A stretch of DNA of 64,000 bases from positions 62,001 through 126,000 of the forward strand of contig MOWL01000030.1 in assembly GCA_002110485.1 (NCBI GenBank). Direction: 5' to 3'. The stretch comes from Emergomyces orientalis (taxonomy: Eukaryota > Ascomycota > Eurotiomycetes > Onygenales > Ajellomycetaceae). Positions 21,961-33,309 of the stretch are shown here, piece after piece; position 1 is the first letter of the stretch; every line of letters starts with the position of its first letter. Under the pieces are notes generated by a model. It saw only the letters and a program-made list of their open reading frames with translations, was not told the origin of the DNA and did not search any database. The translations under genes were made by a program, and so were the position numbers.

Positions 21961-22171
21961 TGTAAGGGGCGAGCAATTAGGTATGAAAGAACTATATTGT
22001 GCCCAATATACAAGAAGAAAAGCTTAAGAAAGAAAAGAGAGAGAAAAGAAAGAAGTGCAAAGAGTGTGTAGAAAAGTGCTCTAAGCACAGATTACAAGTG
22101 AGGGCTAGTCACTAGCGCGGGAGCCAGCTAGCCTGAGTTCACATAATTATATAGAGGTTCAATCTCTGACA
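21961..22171 (-). repeat. 3' LTR of gypsy P' (inverted relative to the solo LTR)
   Basis: A 211-bp P-family LTR in reverse, from TGTAAGGGGCGAG to CTCTGACA on the + strand. A pyrimidine-rich tract follows (polypurine on the element strand) and then P' coding sequence. It lies 74 bp from the solo LTR in opposite orientation. Confidence 0.85.
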
Positions 22172-22275
22172 TTACCTCTCTTCTTCTCTTTCATAATTCT
22201 CTGCAGATAGTCATTGAGAGTCTGAGTCTTCTTCATTAGAGATGCCTTTATTCAGATGAGAGCAGTTCAGCTCAC

Positions 22276-23003
22276 TCATTTGATCAGATAATGCTTCTGG
22301 CAGTATCTAATCTTTTTCTTAAGAATTTTCTCAACATAGTACTCCTCGTGCTCATCAACATCTATGGCCGGTGGTTGAAGTTCATGGCAGATTTGGGATG
22401 GCAGCGGGTCTCCAGCAGTGGGATGAAGTAAATCCACATGAAAAACATTATGAATCCCAGATGATATATTCAATTGATAGACATGAGAGTCAATTCTCTC
22501 TATTATCTTGAACTTTTCATTCTAAATATTCAGCTTCTTTGAAGACTGAAGTGTAGACACATTCTTCAAATTCAGTCAGACAGTGTCATTAACTCTGTAT
22601 TCTGAGGTGATATTTTGATGATGATTAGTCTGGAGTTCTTGTTCCTGCTGGGCATTTGCCATTGAAGTCTGGGCCCAGGTTGCTGCATCTTTTAGCTTTG
22701 CTAGAATTAATTCTGCTTGCTCAATTGAGTTTCAAGAACTCTCAGAGACTGAAGTATTCTCTTTCAGTTATAGCAGATCTAAATTATACTCATGTATCAA
22801 GAAGAATGAGCTCACACCAGTGATTACTGAGTCTCTATCATTCATGACTAATTCAGCAGATGCTAAACATTCTGACCAGTCATTCTGTGCAAAGTTTGTG
22901 AACTTTCTGATATAGGTTTTCAATGACTGATTTACTTGTTCTGTGAACTCATCTGTCTCTGAGTGATAGACTGTGAAGAGATGTCTGATGACATCTAACT
23001 TCT
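22276..23003 (-). pseudogene. P' integrase C-terminal region
   Basis: The minus frame 22473-22276 reads S-S-G-I-H-N-V-F-H-V-D-L-L and E-E-Y-Y-V-E-K-I-L-K-K-K, closely matching the end of P pol (61240-61431). The DNA continues as degraded integrase homologous to P 60680-61130 until the LINE-C junction. Confidence 0.8.
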
Positions 23004-23021
23004 TATATACATGTGATCAAA

Positions 23022-23610
23022 AAAAACGCTTTCCCCCGAACCAGCCCAATTCTTCGAATTAGAAGACGAAAAGACATCCATTTGAAAGCTCTTGTTTGAG
23101 AAAGCAATTTATTCACTTTTTATTAAAATTGAGCGCGAGTTGGTGAAGCTATTGAGGAAAACGTGTTTGCAACCCCTAAGGGGAAAGAAAATCACACTTC
23201 ATCACATAACATCATCAGTTTCGGCCCAATTTACATAGAATTTTGATAGAAGCTAGAACAAACCAGATATTACAACTGTCTCAATTTTGAATTCATTCCG
23301 ACCATCTCTTTCTGAACAATTCATTGTCAAAACCTGCGTGAAAACTCTGATTGATTTTCATGTTCCTTTGCACCAGTGCCAAGTCTTTTCCCTGTACCGC
23401 CCTACCTCGCCCGGCAGAAAAGTGACAAAAAAATACCTCAGCACAGATCACACGTGACCTACCCTTCAATCAGAAATTCCCCGGAACCTACCCTCTCTAC
23501 AAAACGGAACGAGAAAAAGTGGAAATATCAGTGTTTAAAAAAATAGCTTGGTCCCTGCAAGTAATATATATACATACTTGTATATATATATATTATTATA
23601 TAAGAAAATA
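23022..23610 (+). promoter_or_regulatory. LINE-C 5' leader, also present next to LINE-A
   Basis: The first roughly 590 bp of LINE-C match 40674-40087 (reverse) closely, then similarity stops abruptly. It is less A-rich than the rest of the element. Because LINEs need an internal promoter at their 5' end, a promoter role is likely but inferred. Confidence 0.6.
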
Positions 23611-24306
23611 GTACAGATTTAGTCTGTTGATTCTTCATTTGCATACTCATCTGTGTGACTTAATAAATTACATTTATTAAGAGCTATCTAGTAAAATATA
23701 TGAGATTAATTTGAATAGAAAAGGAAATCTATTCAGTATTAATTCATATTGATATTTCAGGAATACAATCTTGATTTGAGGTGGGGCCTATTTCAAGCAG
23801 AAATTTTGAGAAGCTTTTTAAATTGAAAAAGACAAAATTTGCAAGAGTTAGAGTGTTTTTCTTGATTTAGCTCTGAGTAAATAAATCAAGAAAATTCTAC
23901 ACAAATTCATATTTCTTTACTTCAGTGACTGATTCAGTTTTTGAAAATAATCTCAATTTTGAGCTGCATACTTGATATGTGGGGAGAAGTTTAGAATATT
24001 GAATATTTCTGAATAGTTTTTATCAATTTCTCTGCAAAAAATTGATTTATTTTGTCAGTTTTTCTTTCAAAAACTGTCATTTCAATTGAATAATTTATTA
24101 TTCATTGAAATCAATTCTTTTCTCTTCATTTTGTAACACAAGAAAGAAGTCTGTGAAGATTTAATTGATTTATCTTTAAAAATCAATATTAGTTTATTAG
24201 ATTCTCTTGAAAAATCTAATCTAGATACTATTTCTAGTAGAAAAAATAGCAAAAATCTGAGAATACTATTTAATTTGACTAATTATCTAATATACTCAAA
24301 GAAATC

Positions 24307-25794
24307 ATGAATAACTCACCTCAATCTGTGAACATGATGACTCCATGCAAAAATAGAAATAATTTCATAGAAACTGTTTCTGAAATTGAGATTTTGAAGA
24401 AAAGAAAAAAAGAAGAAATAGACAGACACAAAGTAGATGAAGTGAAAAATCTACAAAAAATAGCTGATGAGCTATATAAACAGTGCATGTATGAAGAAAA
24501 TGAAGAAATTCTTCTTATTCTGCATTCACAAGCAAGACAACTGAATGAAATTATTAAGTTTAAACTTAATATTTCTTCAAATCTGAAGATAGTTTTGAAA
24601 AAAACTGAAAAATCTGTATCTTAAAAAATCTCTTCTGAATCTCTTTCAAAAGAAAACACTGAAAATGAGACAAAAACCTATGCTCAAGCTCTCAATAGCT
24701 CACAAAATATTGAAAAAGAAAAACAGCTGAAAAAAGCAGAAAAAATTTTCTCATTAGTTGAGAAAAAAGAACAAAGAAAAGCTCAAAAAGAGATTAAATT
24801 TCTTGAATCAAAAAAACAGAGACTGATTTTAAAAGTTAGTGATAGAGCTATCTTTGAAAAATCTATTCTAAATGATTCTAAGTTCATTTTTGAACTTAGA
24901 AACAAAATCAATCAAAACTTTCATTTTGAAACTCAAAATGAAGAATTCAAGCCAGTTATCTCATCAATTGAAACCTCTTTTCTGGGAAATTCAATTGTAA
25001 TTACTGCTATGCCAGATTTCAGCTCTGAATATCTAATTCAAAATGAAAACTGCTGAAAAGAGCTAGTTCAAAAAGCTCTCTCTATTGAAGTTTCATGTGA
25101 AAAAGATGAGAAATGGGGAAAATTTGTATTACATGATATTCCAGTTGAAATCTTTGATCATGAAGAAGGCATGATAAATTTGAAAGAAGAAATTGAAATA
25201 TATAATTCAATTTCTTTGAAAAAAACCCCAATTTGGCTCAATTCTTATGAGCAAAGACAAAGAAATCAAAATGCTTCAGTTTTAATTACTACAAATACAA
25301 TAGAACAGTCAAAACGACAGTATATTATAATTGCAGGATTGAAAATGAAAGTATTTGAATTCAAAGATTCAAGAGAGAATATTAAATCTCAAATTCAATG
25401 CTCAAACTGTCAGAAACATGGACACTTTGCAAATACTTGTAAAAGAAATTCTAAATGTCAGTTTTGTGCTTTAGATCACAAAACAAATGAACATTCTTGC
25501 AACACATGTAGAAAAATAGGTGAAATCTGCAATCACACTGAAATCAAATGCAGTAATTGCTATGAAAAGCACACATCTATTTCAAAAGATTGTATTTTCA
25601 TTTTCAAGAAAAAGTCTTTCAATAAAGATGTGAAATGGAGAAAAGAAACTCAAAATACAGAGAAAATAGATAAAACTACAAAAAGAAGAAATTCTCAAAT
25701 GTCTATTTCTTCTGAGTCAAATTCTTTTTCAAAAAATAGACAGATCTTAAACCCTGTTACACCTATAAAAATGAGAAAAGATAAACAATGTTGA
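24307..25794 (+). pseudogene. LINE-C ORF1 (nucleic-acid-binding, zinc knuckles)
   Basis: One frame of 496 codons, interrupted only by TAA (24622-24624) and TGA (25054-25056, after N-E-N-C, where Trp is likely). The N-terminal half is Lys/Glu-rich and probably coiled coil. The C-terminal third has C-S-N-C-x4-H-x4-C, then C-x2-C-x4-H-x4-C, then C-x2-C-x4-H-x5-C, the usual LINE ORF1 knuckle series. It probably binds the element RNA, as known for this family. It ends beside the ORF2 start region at about 25771. Confidence 0.85.
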
Positions 25795-28700
25795 TAGAAA
25801 TAAAGATGCTATCTATTCATGCTTACAAATAGGCTTTGAAGAGCAAACTGACTTTATTCTATTACAAGAGTCAAATTTTGATATAGAACAACAATTTATA
25901 ATTTCTCATTCAAGCTATCACTGCTTTTTAGAAGAGAAATCAGATGTAAAAGCAAGAGTTATAATATATGTAAGAAAAAGATCAAGATTTCAATTCAATC
26001 TAAAAAGTAATTATATATCTAATTCTGATATTCTAGTTGGAGATATTATAGATACAAGAAATCAATTTGCCAGTATTCAATTGATAAATATTTATAATGA
26101 AAAATCACTGAAGGTAAATGATAATTCATGAACAGTTGACAGAGAACTGCTGAATTTAAGTTCAGAAAAAAATACTATTATATATAATGATTTCAATGCA
26201 CATCATATATGGTGGAATTCTGAATGTGATTATTCAATAAGATCAGAGAAAATAGTAGAGTGAGCTCTACAACATGAATTAGATATTATAAATGAAATTG
26301 ATAGACAGATCTTCTTTAGAAACAACTTAATGAAGAAATCAATCATAGACTTAACCTTTCTATCAAAAAATTTGATTGAAAACAAGATCTATAATTGGTT
26401 TATTAATTCGGAAGAAACATCAGGATCTGCTCATGAAGTTATTCAATTTAATATTGAAATTGATGAAAAGGAAACATGTGAGAATCCTCTACTATCAAAT
26501 CAATATAATTTTGAAAAAGCTGAATGGTCTGAAATCAATAAGAGAATTGAAGATTTAAAATTTGAAAAAAAAGAAGAATTATCAAATTGGAATGAAAAGA
26601 CAATAATAACAGATATAATGCTAGAAAGTAGAACTAATATAATAACTGAAATTATATTAGAAAGCATTAAAAACTTTATACCAAAGAAAAAGCTCTCAGA
26701 ATTCTCAAAACCTTGGTGGTCAGAAGAAATAACAGAAAAAAGAAAAAATCTAGCAAAAATAAAAAAAGAATGGAAAGAGAATATCATATCTTATGAAGAA
26801 TATAAAAGAATAAGAAATGGAATATTTCACATTAATTAAAAAAGCTAAAACTAGCTGCTGGAATAAATTTCTTGAGAATGCACAGGGAAAAGAAATATTT
26901 AAAGCTTTTAAATATACAAAGTCTAAATCTGTTGCAAAGCTTCCATCTCTAAAATATAAAATAGAAAATGAGGAATATATTGCTCATTCTTTTGAACAAA
27001 AATGTCAGGCTTTTATGAAAATTCTATTTCAAAAACCATCTCAATCTGAACAATATAGTTCAATATGTGAATATATTGAAGATTCAAGATGGGCTTGGCC
27101 AGATCTATCTAGAAATGAACTTGAAACTGCTGTTTTTACAAGTTCTACAAAAACAGCTGCAGAACCTGATACTATAAATCATTTAATCATTCAAAAAGTC
27201 TTTCATTCTCTGAAAAATGAATTATTTGAATTATTCTCTCAACTAATGAAGAATGGGTATCACCCTGAATGCTGGAGACAAGCAACTGGTATAGTTCTTG
27301 CAAAACCAAATAGAAAAGCTACTATGCCAAAGTCTTATAGAATTATATCACTTTTGAATTGCTTGGGAAAAATTCTTGAAAAAATAATAGCAACAAGATT
27401 ATCATATCTAGACTCAATCACTGATTTATTATATAATGATCAAATGGGTGGCAGAAAACAGAATTCTGCAATAGATACAGTTTTATCAATAATTCATGAT
27501 ATTCAAATGGCAAAAAATGAAGGCTTAGTTACAACAGCTGCTTTTATTGATATAAAAGGTGCTTTTGATCATGTTTCAAAGAATAAGCTAATAATTATTC
27601 TTCAAGAGATGAAACTACCAAAAGCATTAATAAAGTGGGTTATATGTTTTATGTCAAAAAGATATATTCAACTACTTTTTGACTCATTAAAGCAAGATAT
27701 TACTGAAATTGAAATAGGAGTTCCTCAGGGGTCTCCAGTCTCACCAATTCTATTTGCTATATATACAAAAATCTATTCAAAGATAGAGAAATGGAGATAG
27801 TGAGATCTCCTAGCTATGTTGATGATATAGGTCTGATTTTCAGCTCAAGAACAATAAAAGAAAATTGTGAAAATATTGAAAAAGCTGCGCAAGAGATATT
27901 TAATAGAGGAGATTTAAACCTAATTCAATTTGATATGGAAAAAACTGAATTAATTCACTTTTTTCCAAAAAGATATGAAAAGGAAATAAGTTTAAATCTA
28001 TTAAATCAAGAAATAAAGCCTAAATCAGTTGTAAGATGGCTAGGAATCTGGCTGGATTCAAAACTCAATTTTAAATCTCATATTCAAAAAAGAATGGCTC
28101 AAGCTGAAAGAGTTTTAAATAGTATAATACAACTTTCTAATACTGAAAGGGGTTTATCATTTCAAGCTATGAGACAGCTATACATTGCATGTATAGCATC
28201 TATTTCTGATTATGGTGTTCAGATATGGTGGAAGAACCAGAAACACTTCATAGATAAGTTTCAAAAATTGCAGAATACAGCTTTAAGAAGAATTCTGGGA
28301 GCTTTCAAAACCTCTCCATGTAGAGCTATGGAAATAGAAGCTTCTATATCACCTCCTGAAATAAGATTTGAGAAGATATGCAAGAATTATGCACTGAGAA
28401 TCATGAAAATGCCAGATATTCATTCAATTAGAAAAAGAATATCTACATCTTATCCTCCAATTCAATCTGGAAATGACTTAGATTGGAATAGATATCTAGA
28501 TTGGAATGAAAGTCAAGAAAATCAAGAAAATGAGAGAAATAGAAAAAAAATCCCTTCTCAACTATATAGAGTATGCTCAATGATTAAAAATGAGTTCTCC
28601 TCATTAAATATTGAAAAGATTGAACACAAAAAGCTATATCCATGGAAAGAAAAACTAGGCTCAATGATTTCAATTGAAATAAGCGCATTATCAAAACCAG

Positions 28701-29656
28701 AAGAAGCTGAGAATCATAGAAGAATAATAGAGAAAATTGATTTTAAAAAGTCAATTCTAATCTATTCAGATGGTTCAATGAATGAAAATAAAGGCCTAGG
28801 AGCTGGAATAGCATATACAGAAGATAATTACAAATATACATCAGATTCATGGAATATTGGAAATGAATGTGAAGTATTTGATGCTGAATTATATGCTATT
28901 ATGAAAGCTTTTAAACTGATAGAAATAAAAGCTTCAAAAAGAAAAGATATGAAAGAAGCATGGATTTTTTCAAATAGTCAAGCAGCTTTGAAAAGAATTC
29001 AAAAAAATGAAATTCATAATGGTCAAATGAATATAGAAGTAATTCTAAAGATATGCAAAAGAATTCAATTAAAATATAAGACAAAGATATATCTGAGCTG
29101 GGTTCCTGCTCATATAAATATACATGGAAATGAGCTTGCTGATGAAGCAGCAAAGAAAGGAACAGAACTAAATATTGCAAGTTCAAAAATAGTTTCATGG
29201 TCTTTTATTAAAAGAAAGATAAAAGAGAATTGCTTAGAAAAATGGCATAAAATATGGGAAAAACAAAGAAAAAGTCCTCACTATCTTAGATTTGAAACTA
29301 AACCTAAATGGAAATCATGCTCTATTAAGTGCAAGAAGAAGCTTTTCTCCTCAATCATTCAATTGAAACTAGGTCATGGCTATTTCAAATCTTATTTGAA
29401 AAGAATATCTGATATTGAAAGTGAAAATTGTGAATATTGTGACTCTCTTGAAGACCCAGAACATATCTTAATGAATTGCTCATTAAATCAAGAACTTAGA
29501 GCTGAACTGAGATATAAATATAAGCTGAGAGAAATGAATATGAAACTACTATTTTCAACTGAAATAGGCAGTCAATATTTAATTGATTTTCTCAATGAAA
29601 CTCAAATAGCTACTAGAAATCAATTCTATTTCAAAGATGAAAATATAAATGAATGA
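25775..29656 (+). pseudogene. LINE-C ORF2: endonuclease, reverse transcriptase, RNase H
   Basis: The first frame (25775-26839) gives the AP-endonuclease, with F-I-L-L-Q-E-S and a degraded N-D-F-N-A-H-H. It carries TGA at 26129-26131 and 26261-26263; the second sits where I-V-E-W is usual in LINEs. A one-base shift near 26817 leads to the RT (26817-27800: F-I-D-I-K-G-A-F-D, G-V-P-Q-G-S-P-V-S-P). A second shift near 27790 leads to Y-V-D-D, the thumb, RNase H and a C-terminal C-x2-C-x8-H-x4-C finger. In RNase H the acids Y-S-D-G-S, D-A-E-L-Y-A and N-E-L-A-D-E remain, but the third reads S-N-S-Q-A instead of S-D-S-Q-A. The enzyme would nick target DNA and prime reverse transcription from it. Confidence 0.88.
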
Positions 29657-30058
29657 GAATCTGAAATATTCTTTATAAAAACTGCTAGATATTATATAAT
29701 ATCTCACTATTTCTTTTGTGTTAGAGTCTGTCTTTTATTTCCTTTGTATTCATGTCATGAGTTATTTTGTCTATCATTAATTTATTTTCTTTGTAATCAC
29801 TTGAAAATTATATGAAAAAAAGAGAATATAAATAATCTTCAAAGATATTTATAAATAAATAAATAAAAAAAAGAAAAATCAATTTGCTGACTATTCTGGG
29901 CTGGAATTCAAGTATTGCAAGTGCTATTTGTTTGAAGAAAAAATGTATAGTAATTAGTGTTAAAGTTAGAAAAATCCTGAGACTCTTTGAGTCTCAGGTA
30001 GATATGATAGTCTCTGACTGCATATATATCTATAATTGAAGAATAATAATAATAATAA
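29657..30058 (+). other. LINE-C 3' untranslated region and AAT tail
   Basis: About 400 bp after ORF2. It includes T-T-C-T-G-G-G-C-T-G-G-A-A-T-T, shared with the LINE 3' end near 53880, and ends in AAT repeats next to the target duplication. Confidence 0.7.
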
Positions 30059-32066
30059 TATATACATGTGATCAAAGGGTCTTAATAAACTGCATTTCAC
30101 AGTCTGAGACTATAGCTGACAGCACACCATGCTTTCTATAGAAGCAGTTGATAAAGACATCAGCTAGTGTCTCAGTGTCTATTTTCTTACAGGGTTCAAT
30201 TATCACGCTCTTGCTCAGACAGTCTGTGATCATCATGATATTAGTGAACTCATCAGACTCTGAGAGTTTCACAATGAAGTCAATGAAAATTTCTCTTCAT
30301 ATTTAATCTGATATGAGTAGAGACTTTAGCAGGCCATGTCAACACTTCTTTCATGCTGTGTTTGCTCTATAAATATTACAATTGTGGGTGAAGATTCTCA
30401 CATCTTGAGCACAGTTAGATCAAAAGTAGTCTCAGACAAGGATTCAGTACATAGCCTCTCGTCCGGGGTGTCCTGTCATCACTGAATCATGGATTTTCTG
30501 TAGTATTCTGGTCTGTAGAGGTTTGAAGTCTGGGACCCACTTCTGTTCTCTAAAGCAGAGATATTCATTTTCAATACTACATTCTGTTACTGAAATCTTA
30601 ATCTTTAATCATGAAGAGAACTTTCAAGAGCTGCTGTGAATAATCTGTTCCAGCTTCTTGAGTGTGTTGTTATTCTTTCTAGCCTGAGCTCATTCTTCAG
30701 TGAGGGTGCGTTCTTCTATGAGCAGAGCTGATACTGTGATTGGCACTGCACTAACAGATTGAGATTCACATGGGGGTTGAGAAACATCTGAGAAAGGCTT
30801 TCTCAGACTCTTTCTATCAATTATCAAGAAGTATTTAACTGACTGTAGTATTCAGAATTCTCTGTAGACATGTCTCTCATCATCTTGGCCACTTGGTAGG
30901 TCCTGGTCCCGGCGGGATAGAGCGTCCGCGGCAGCGTTGTCCTTACCAGGCCGATACGCCAATTCAAAATTGAAACGGCTCAGGAACTGAGCCCAGTGTA
31001 CTTGCCATTCTGAGAGCTTTCATGAGGTCATGAAGTACTCTAGATTCTTGTGATCAGTAATAATCTTGAACTTGTCAGTACTTTTTAACTGAGAGTTTCA
31101 TTCTTTCAAGCATCTGATTACAGTGAGCAATTTCTTATCATGAATTTCATAGTTGCATTCAGTGAGTGTGTTCTTCTTAGAGAAGAAGGCACATGGTCTC
31201 AGCAGTTCATCATCATTATACTGAAAGAGTACTTCTTCAGTAACATAATCAGAGAAATCTGTTTCAACAACTGTTTCATAATCAGAGAAGAACTGTAGCA
31301 ACATTAATACAGAGATAAACATTCTTTTAAACAGTTTAAAAATCTGATTCACTTTCTTGAATCAGTTAAACTTTATGTCCTTTTTGATGAGTTCTGTGAG
31401 AGAGGCCACAATCTTCAAGAAATTCTATATAAATTTTCTATAAAAGTTTGTGAATTCTATGAATCTGTGAACATCTTTAACTGTAGTGAGAGCTTGTCAT
31501 TTTATAATTATCTGAATCTTCTCTGAATTCATGCTCACACCTTTTCCAGTCTCTATGATAAATTCTAGATACTTGGTGAATTGAACCTCGAAGTCACACT
31601 TGTCTATATCAATCTGAAGGCCAGTCTTATGTAACTTGATAAATACCTTTTCAACATGTTGATGGTGTTGCTTAAGACTGCCTGAGGTGAAAATCAAGAT
31701 ATCATCAATGTAGGCAGATACAAACTCATTCAGGTATTAATTCAAAGAAAGTTATCAGTCATTCATAGAGTTCATATCAAGTTCTGAAGACTGTCTTCCA
31801 TTCATCATCTTCTGCAATGTGAAGCCTGTGAAAGACTGCAGTAACATCAAGCTTTGTAAATCATTTTATCTTGCCAATACATTCTAGAGTTTCATTGATT
31901 AATGGAAGGAAGTATCTGTCCTTGCAAGTGATTGCATTCAAGCCACAGTAGTCTACACAGAATTGTAGACCATCCCCTGGTTTCCGAGCAAAGAGCACAG
32001 GGGCTGCTGCCGGTGAATTACTCACTCGTATGAAGCCTTTATCCAAAGAATCCAGTAGTGTTTTCT
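30059..32066 (-). pseudogene. P' pol remainder (integrase, RNase H, RT)
   Basis: Broken minus-strand reading blocks: integrase (30272-30072: A-I-V-S-D-C near the LINE-C junction), the R-P-G-K-D-N-A-A-A-D-A-L-S linker (about 30900-30980), RNase H (31352-31098), and RT (31697-31497, and 32094-31861 with F-C-V-D-Y-C-G-L-N-A-I). Order and wording follow P 58680-60660. The RT palm segment with the I-D-D motif is partly out of frame. Confidence 0.82.
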
Positions 32067-32645
32067 TGTTAACTACCGAGCTTTCCGGTAGCAAGCGTTC
32101 ACCGTTAAGTAGGTAAGGTTGGACCTATTAAGGTGCCTTATCGTGCTTGATAACTAGAGGAAAGGGTAGGTGCCACTATCAAGGCTTACTTAGGTGAATA
32201 GGTAAGGATAGCTCCAGCGAGGGGTTGTATAGTTCCAATGTGCTGTAGAAAGTAATATGGCTAAGGTAAGAGAGAGTATCCCAAGGGAACCAAAGCTATG
32301 ATTATAACTAAGTAGGATATGTGGAAGGTAGAGTGGTATAAGAGAATCTGAAATTGATTGTGATCAAGAAGATAAGCTTCTCTGATTCTAAGAGTAATGA
32401 GCGTGTTTATATACATGATGAAATCCTGTAGTAGGTTTGGTAGACCTGGTAGATCTTCCTGACACGCATACCAATCTACCATCAGTAGGCTTGGTAGGCT
32501 TGGTAGATCTTTTTCATCTGTTATATCAGTCTATCAGTCACATGATAGGTTTCTTCGGGGCTTCATTCTGCTGAACCGTAGCCTATTCTGTCAGTGTCTA
32601 TGATACTCAATGGTTCCTGGCGCTTCTGTGGGGTGTTTTGTAACA
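32067..32645 (+). repeat. R-type LTR, 579 bp
   Basis: Begins TGTTAACTACC and ends TTTGTAACA. The same repeat occurs reversed at 41774-42359. The flanking 5-mers (TTTCT, TCATC) do not match, so this is not a simple solo LTR. It is probably the 5' LTR of the element carrying the gag-like frame that follows. Confidence 0.75.
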
Positions 32646-32758
32646 TCATCCCCTCCTTTCTTTGTGAGCTGTCCCAGCAACTAACATATATAGCTGTGCC
32701 TGTTTCATTCTTTTTAGATTTTTCATCTTGTAAGTTTTTGTTTTCTTTCCATTTCGTG

Positions 32759-33309
32759 ATGGCTTGCAATCAGATGATTCATTGTCATGAACTTGTCACT
32801 GATATTGAAAAACAAGATTTTATTATATCTTCATCTTGTCTTTGTTGTTCACAAACAGGTTGTCTGTGTATTAAGTCTGATAAATCAAAAAAGTGCAGTG
32901 AATGTGTTCAAGTTGATCATCATTGTGTTGCAGATTCCAGTGTGCCACATTCAGATTGAAGCAAGTTGTACCAAGCTCAAGAGAAGTTGAAGAAAGAAGA
33001 AGCTCAAACTTTTCAAAAACTTCTTTATCTTCAGAAACAGAAGAAATTTCTCTGTGAGTGTGCTGGCTGATTTCTGAAGTCTGATGCTCAAATTGATCAT
33101 TAGAAGAGTTGGAAAAACTAGAGAAAGAGAAGAAAAGACAACATGAAGCTCAAGCTGCTTAATAAAGAGAGATGAAGCAACTGTTTACTACAATTGACAA
33201 CTTTTCTCTCATGTTTTCTGATTCTCAACTTGCTCAGCTGAATCAATCTCCAGATTTTGTTGATGAAACTGTTGAATCATCTGTCTTGCATTTCTCAGAT
33301 ATTCAATAG
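32759..33309 (+). pseudogene. R-element gag-like ORF with Cys-rich N-terminus
   Basis: Starts M-A-C-N-Q-M. A paired-cysteine block (C-L-C-C...C-L-C-I...C-S-E-C) is followed by a Glu/Lys-rich helix. This resembles the first ORF of many fungal LTR elements, where a C-x2-C cluster precedes a coiled coil ending in K-F-L. TGA at 32957-32959 sits in H-S-D-*-S-K-L, where relatives usually have Trp. A second TGA (33068-33070) and TAG codons follow. A last open stretch ends at TAG 33307-33309, where the Q' sequence begins. Function beyond a structural Gag-like role is unknown. Confidence 0.6.

Larger units (their letters stand above)
23022..30058 (+). mobile_element. LINE-C, full-length non-LTR retrotransposon (I/Tad-like)
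   Basis: About 7.0 kb, plus strand, inserted in the P' integrase. The target duplication TATATACATGTGATCAAA lies at 23004-23021 and 30059-30076, and its ends are ambiguous by a few bases. The element has a roughly 1.3-kb 5' leader, ORF1 with zinc knuckles, ORF2 with endonuclease, RT and RNase H, and a 3' end of AAT repeats. The body is very A-rich on the sense strand. Three TGA, one TAA and two frameshifts disable it. Confidence 0.9.
21961..32066 (-). mobile_element. Gypsy P', minus strand, split by LINE-C and truncated
   Basis: A P-family Ty3/gypsy element read on the minus strand. Segments 21961-23021 (3' LTR and the integrase C-terminal part) and 30059-32066 (integrase core, RNase H, RT) belong together, and LINE-C sits between them with an 18-bp target duplication. 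The 5' half stops at the R-type LTR at 32067 and is not found further right, so P' is truncated. Compared with P it carries many stops and frame changes. Confidence 0.85.
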
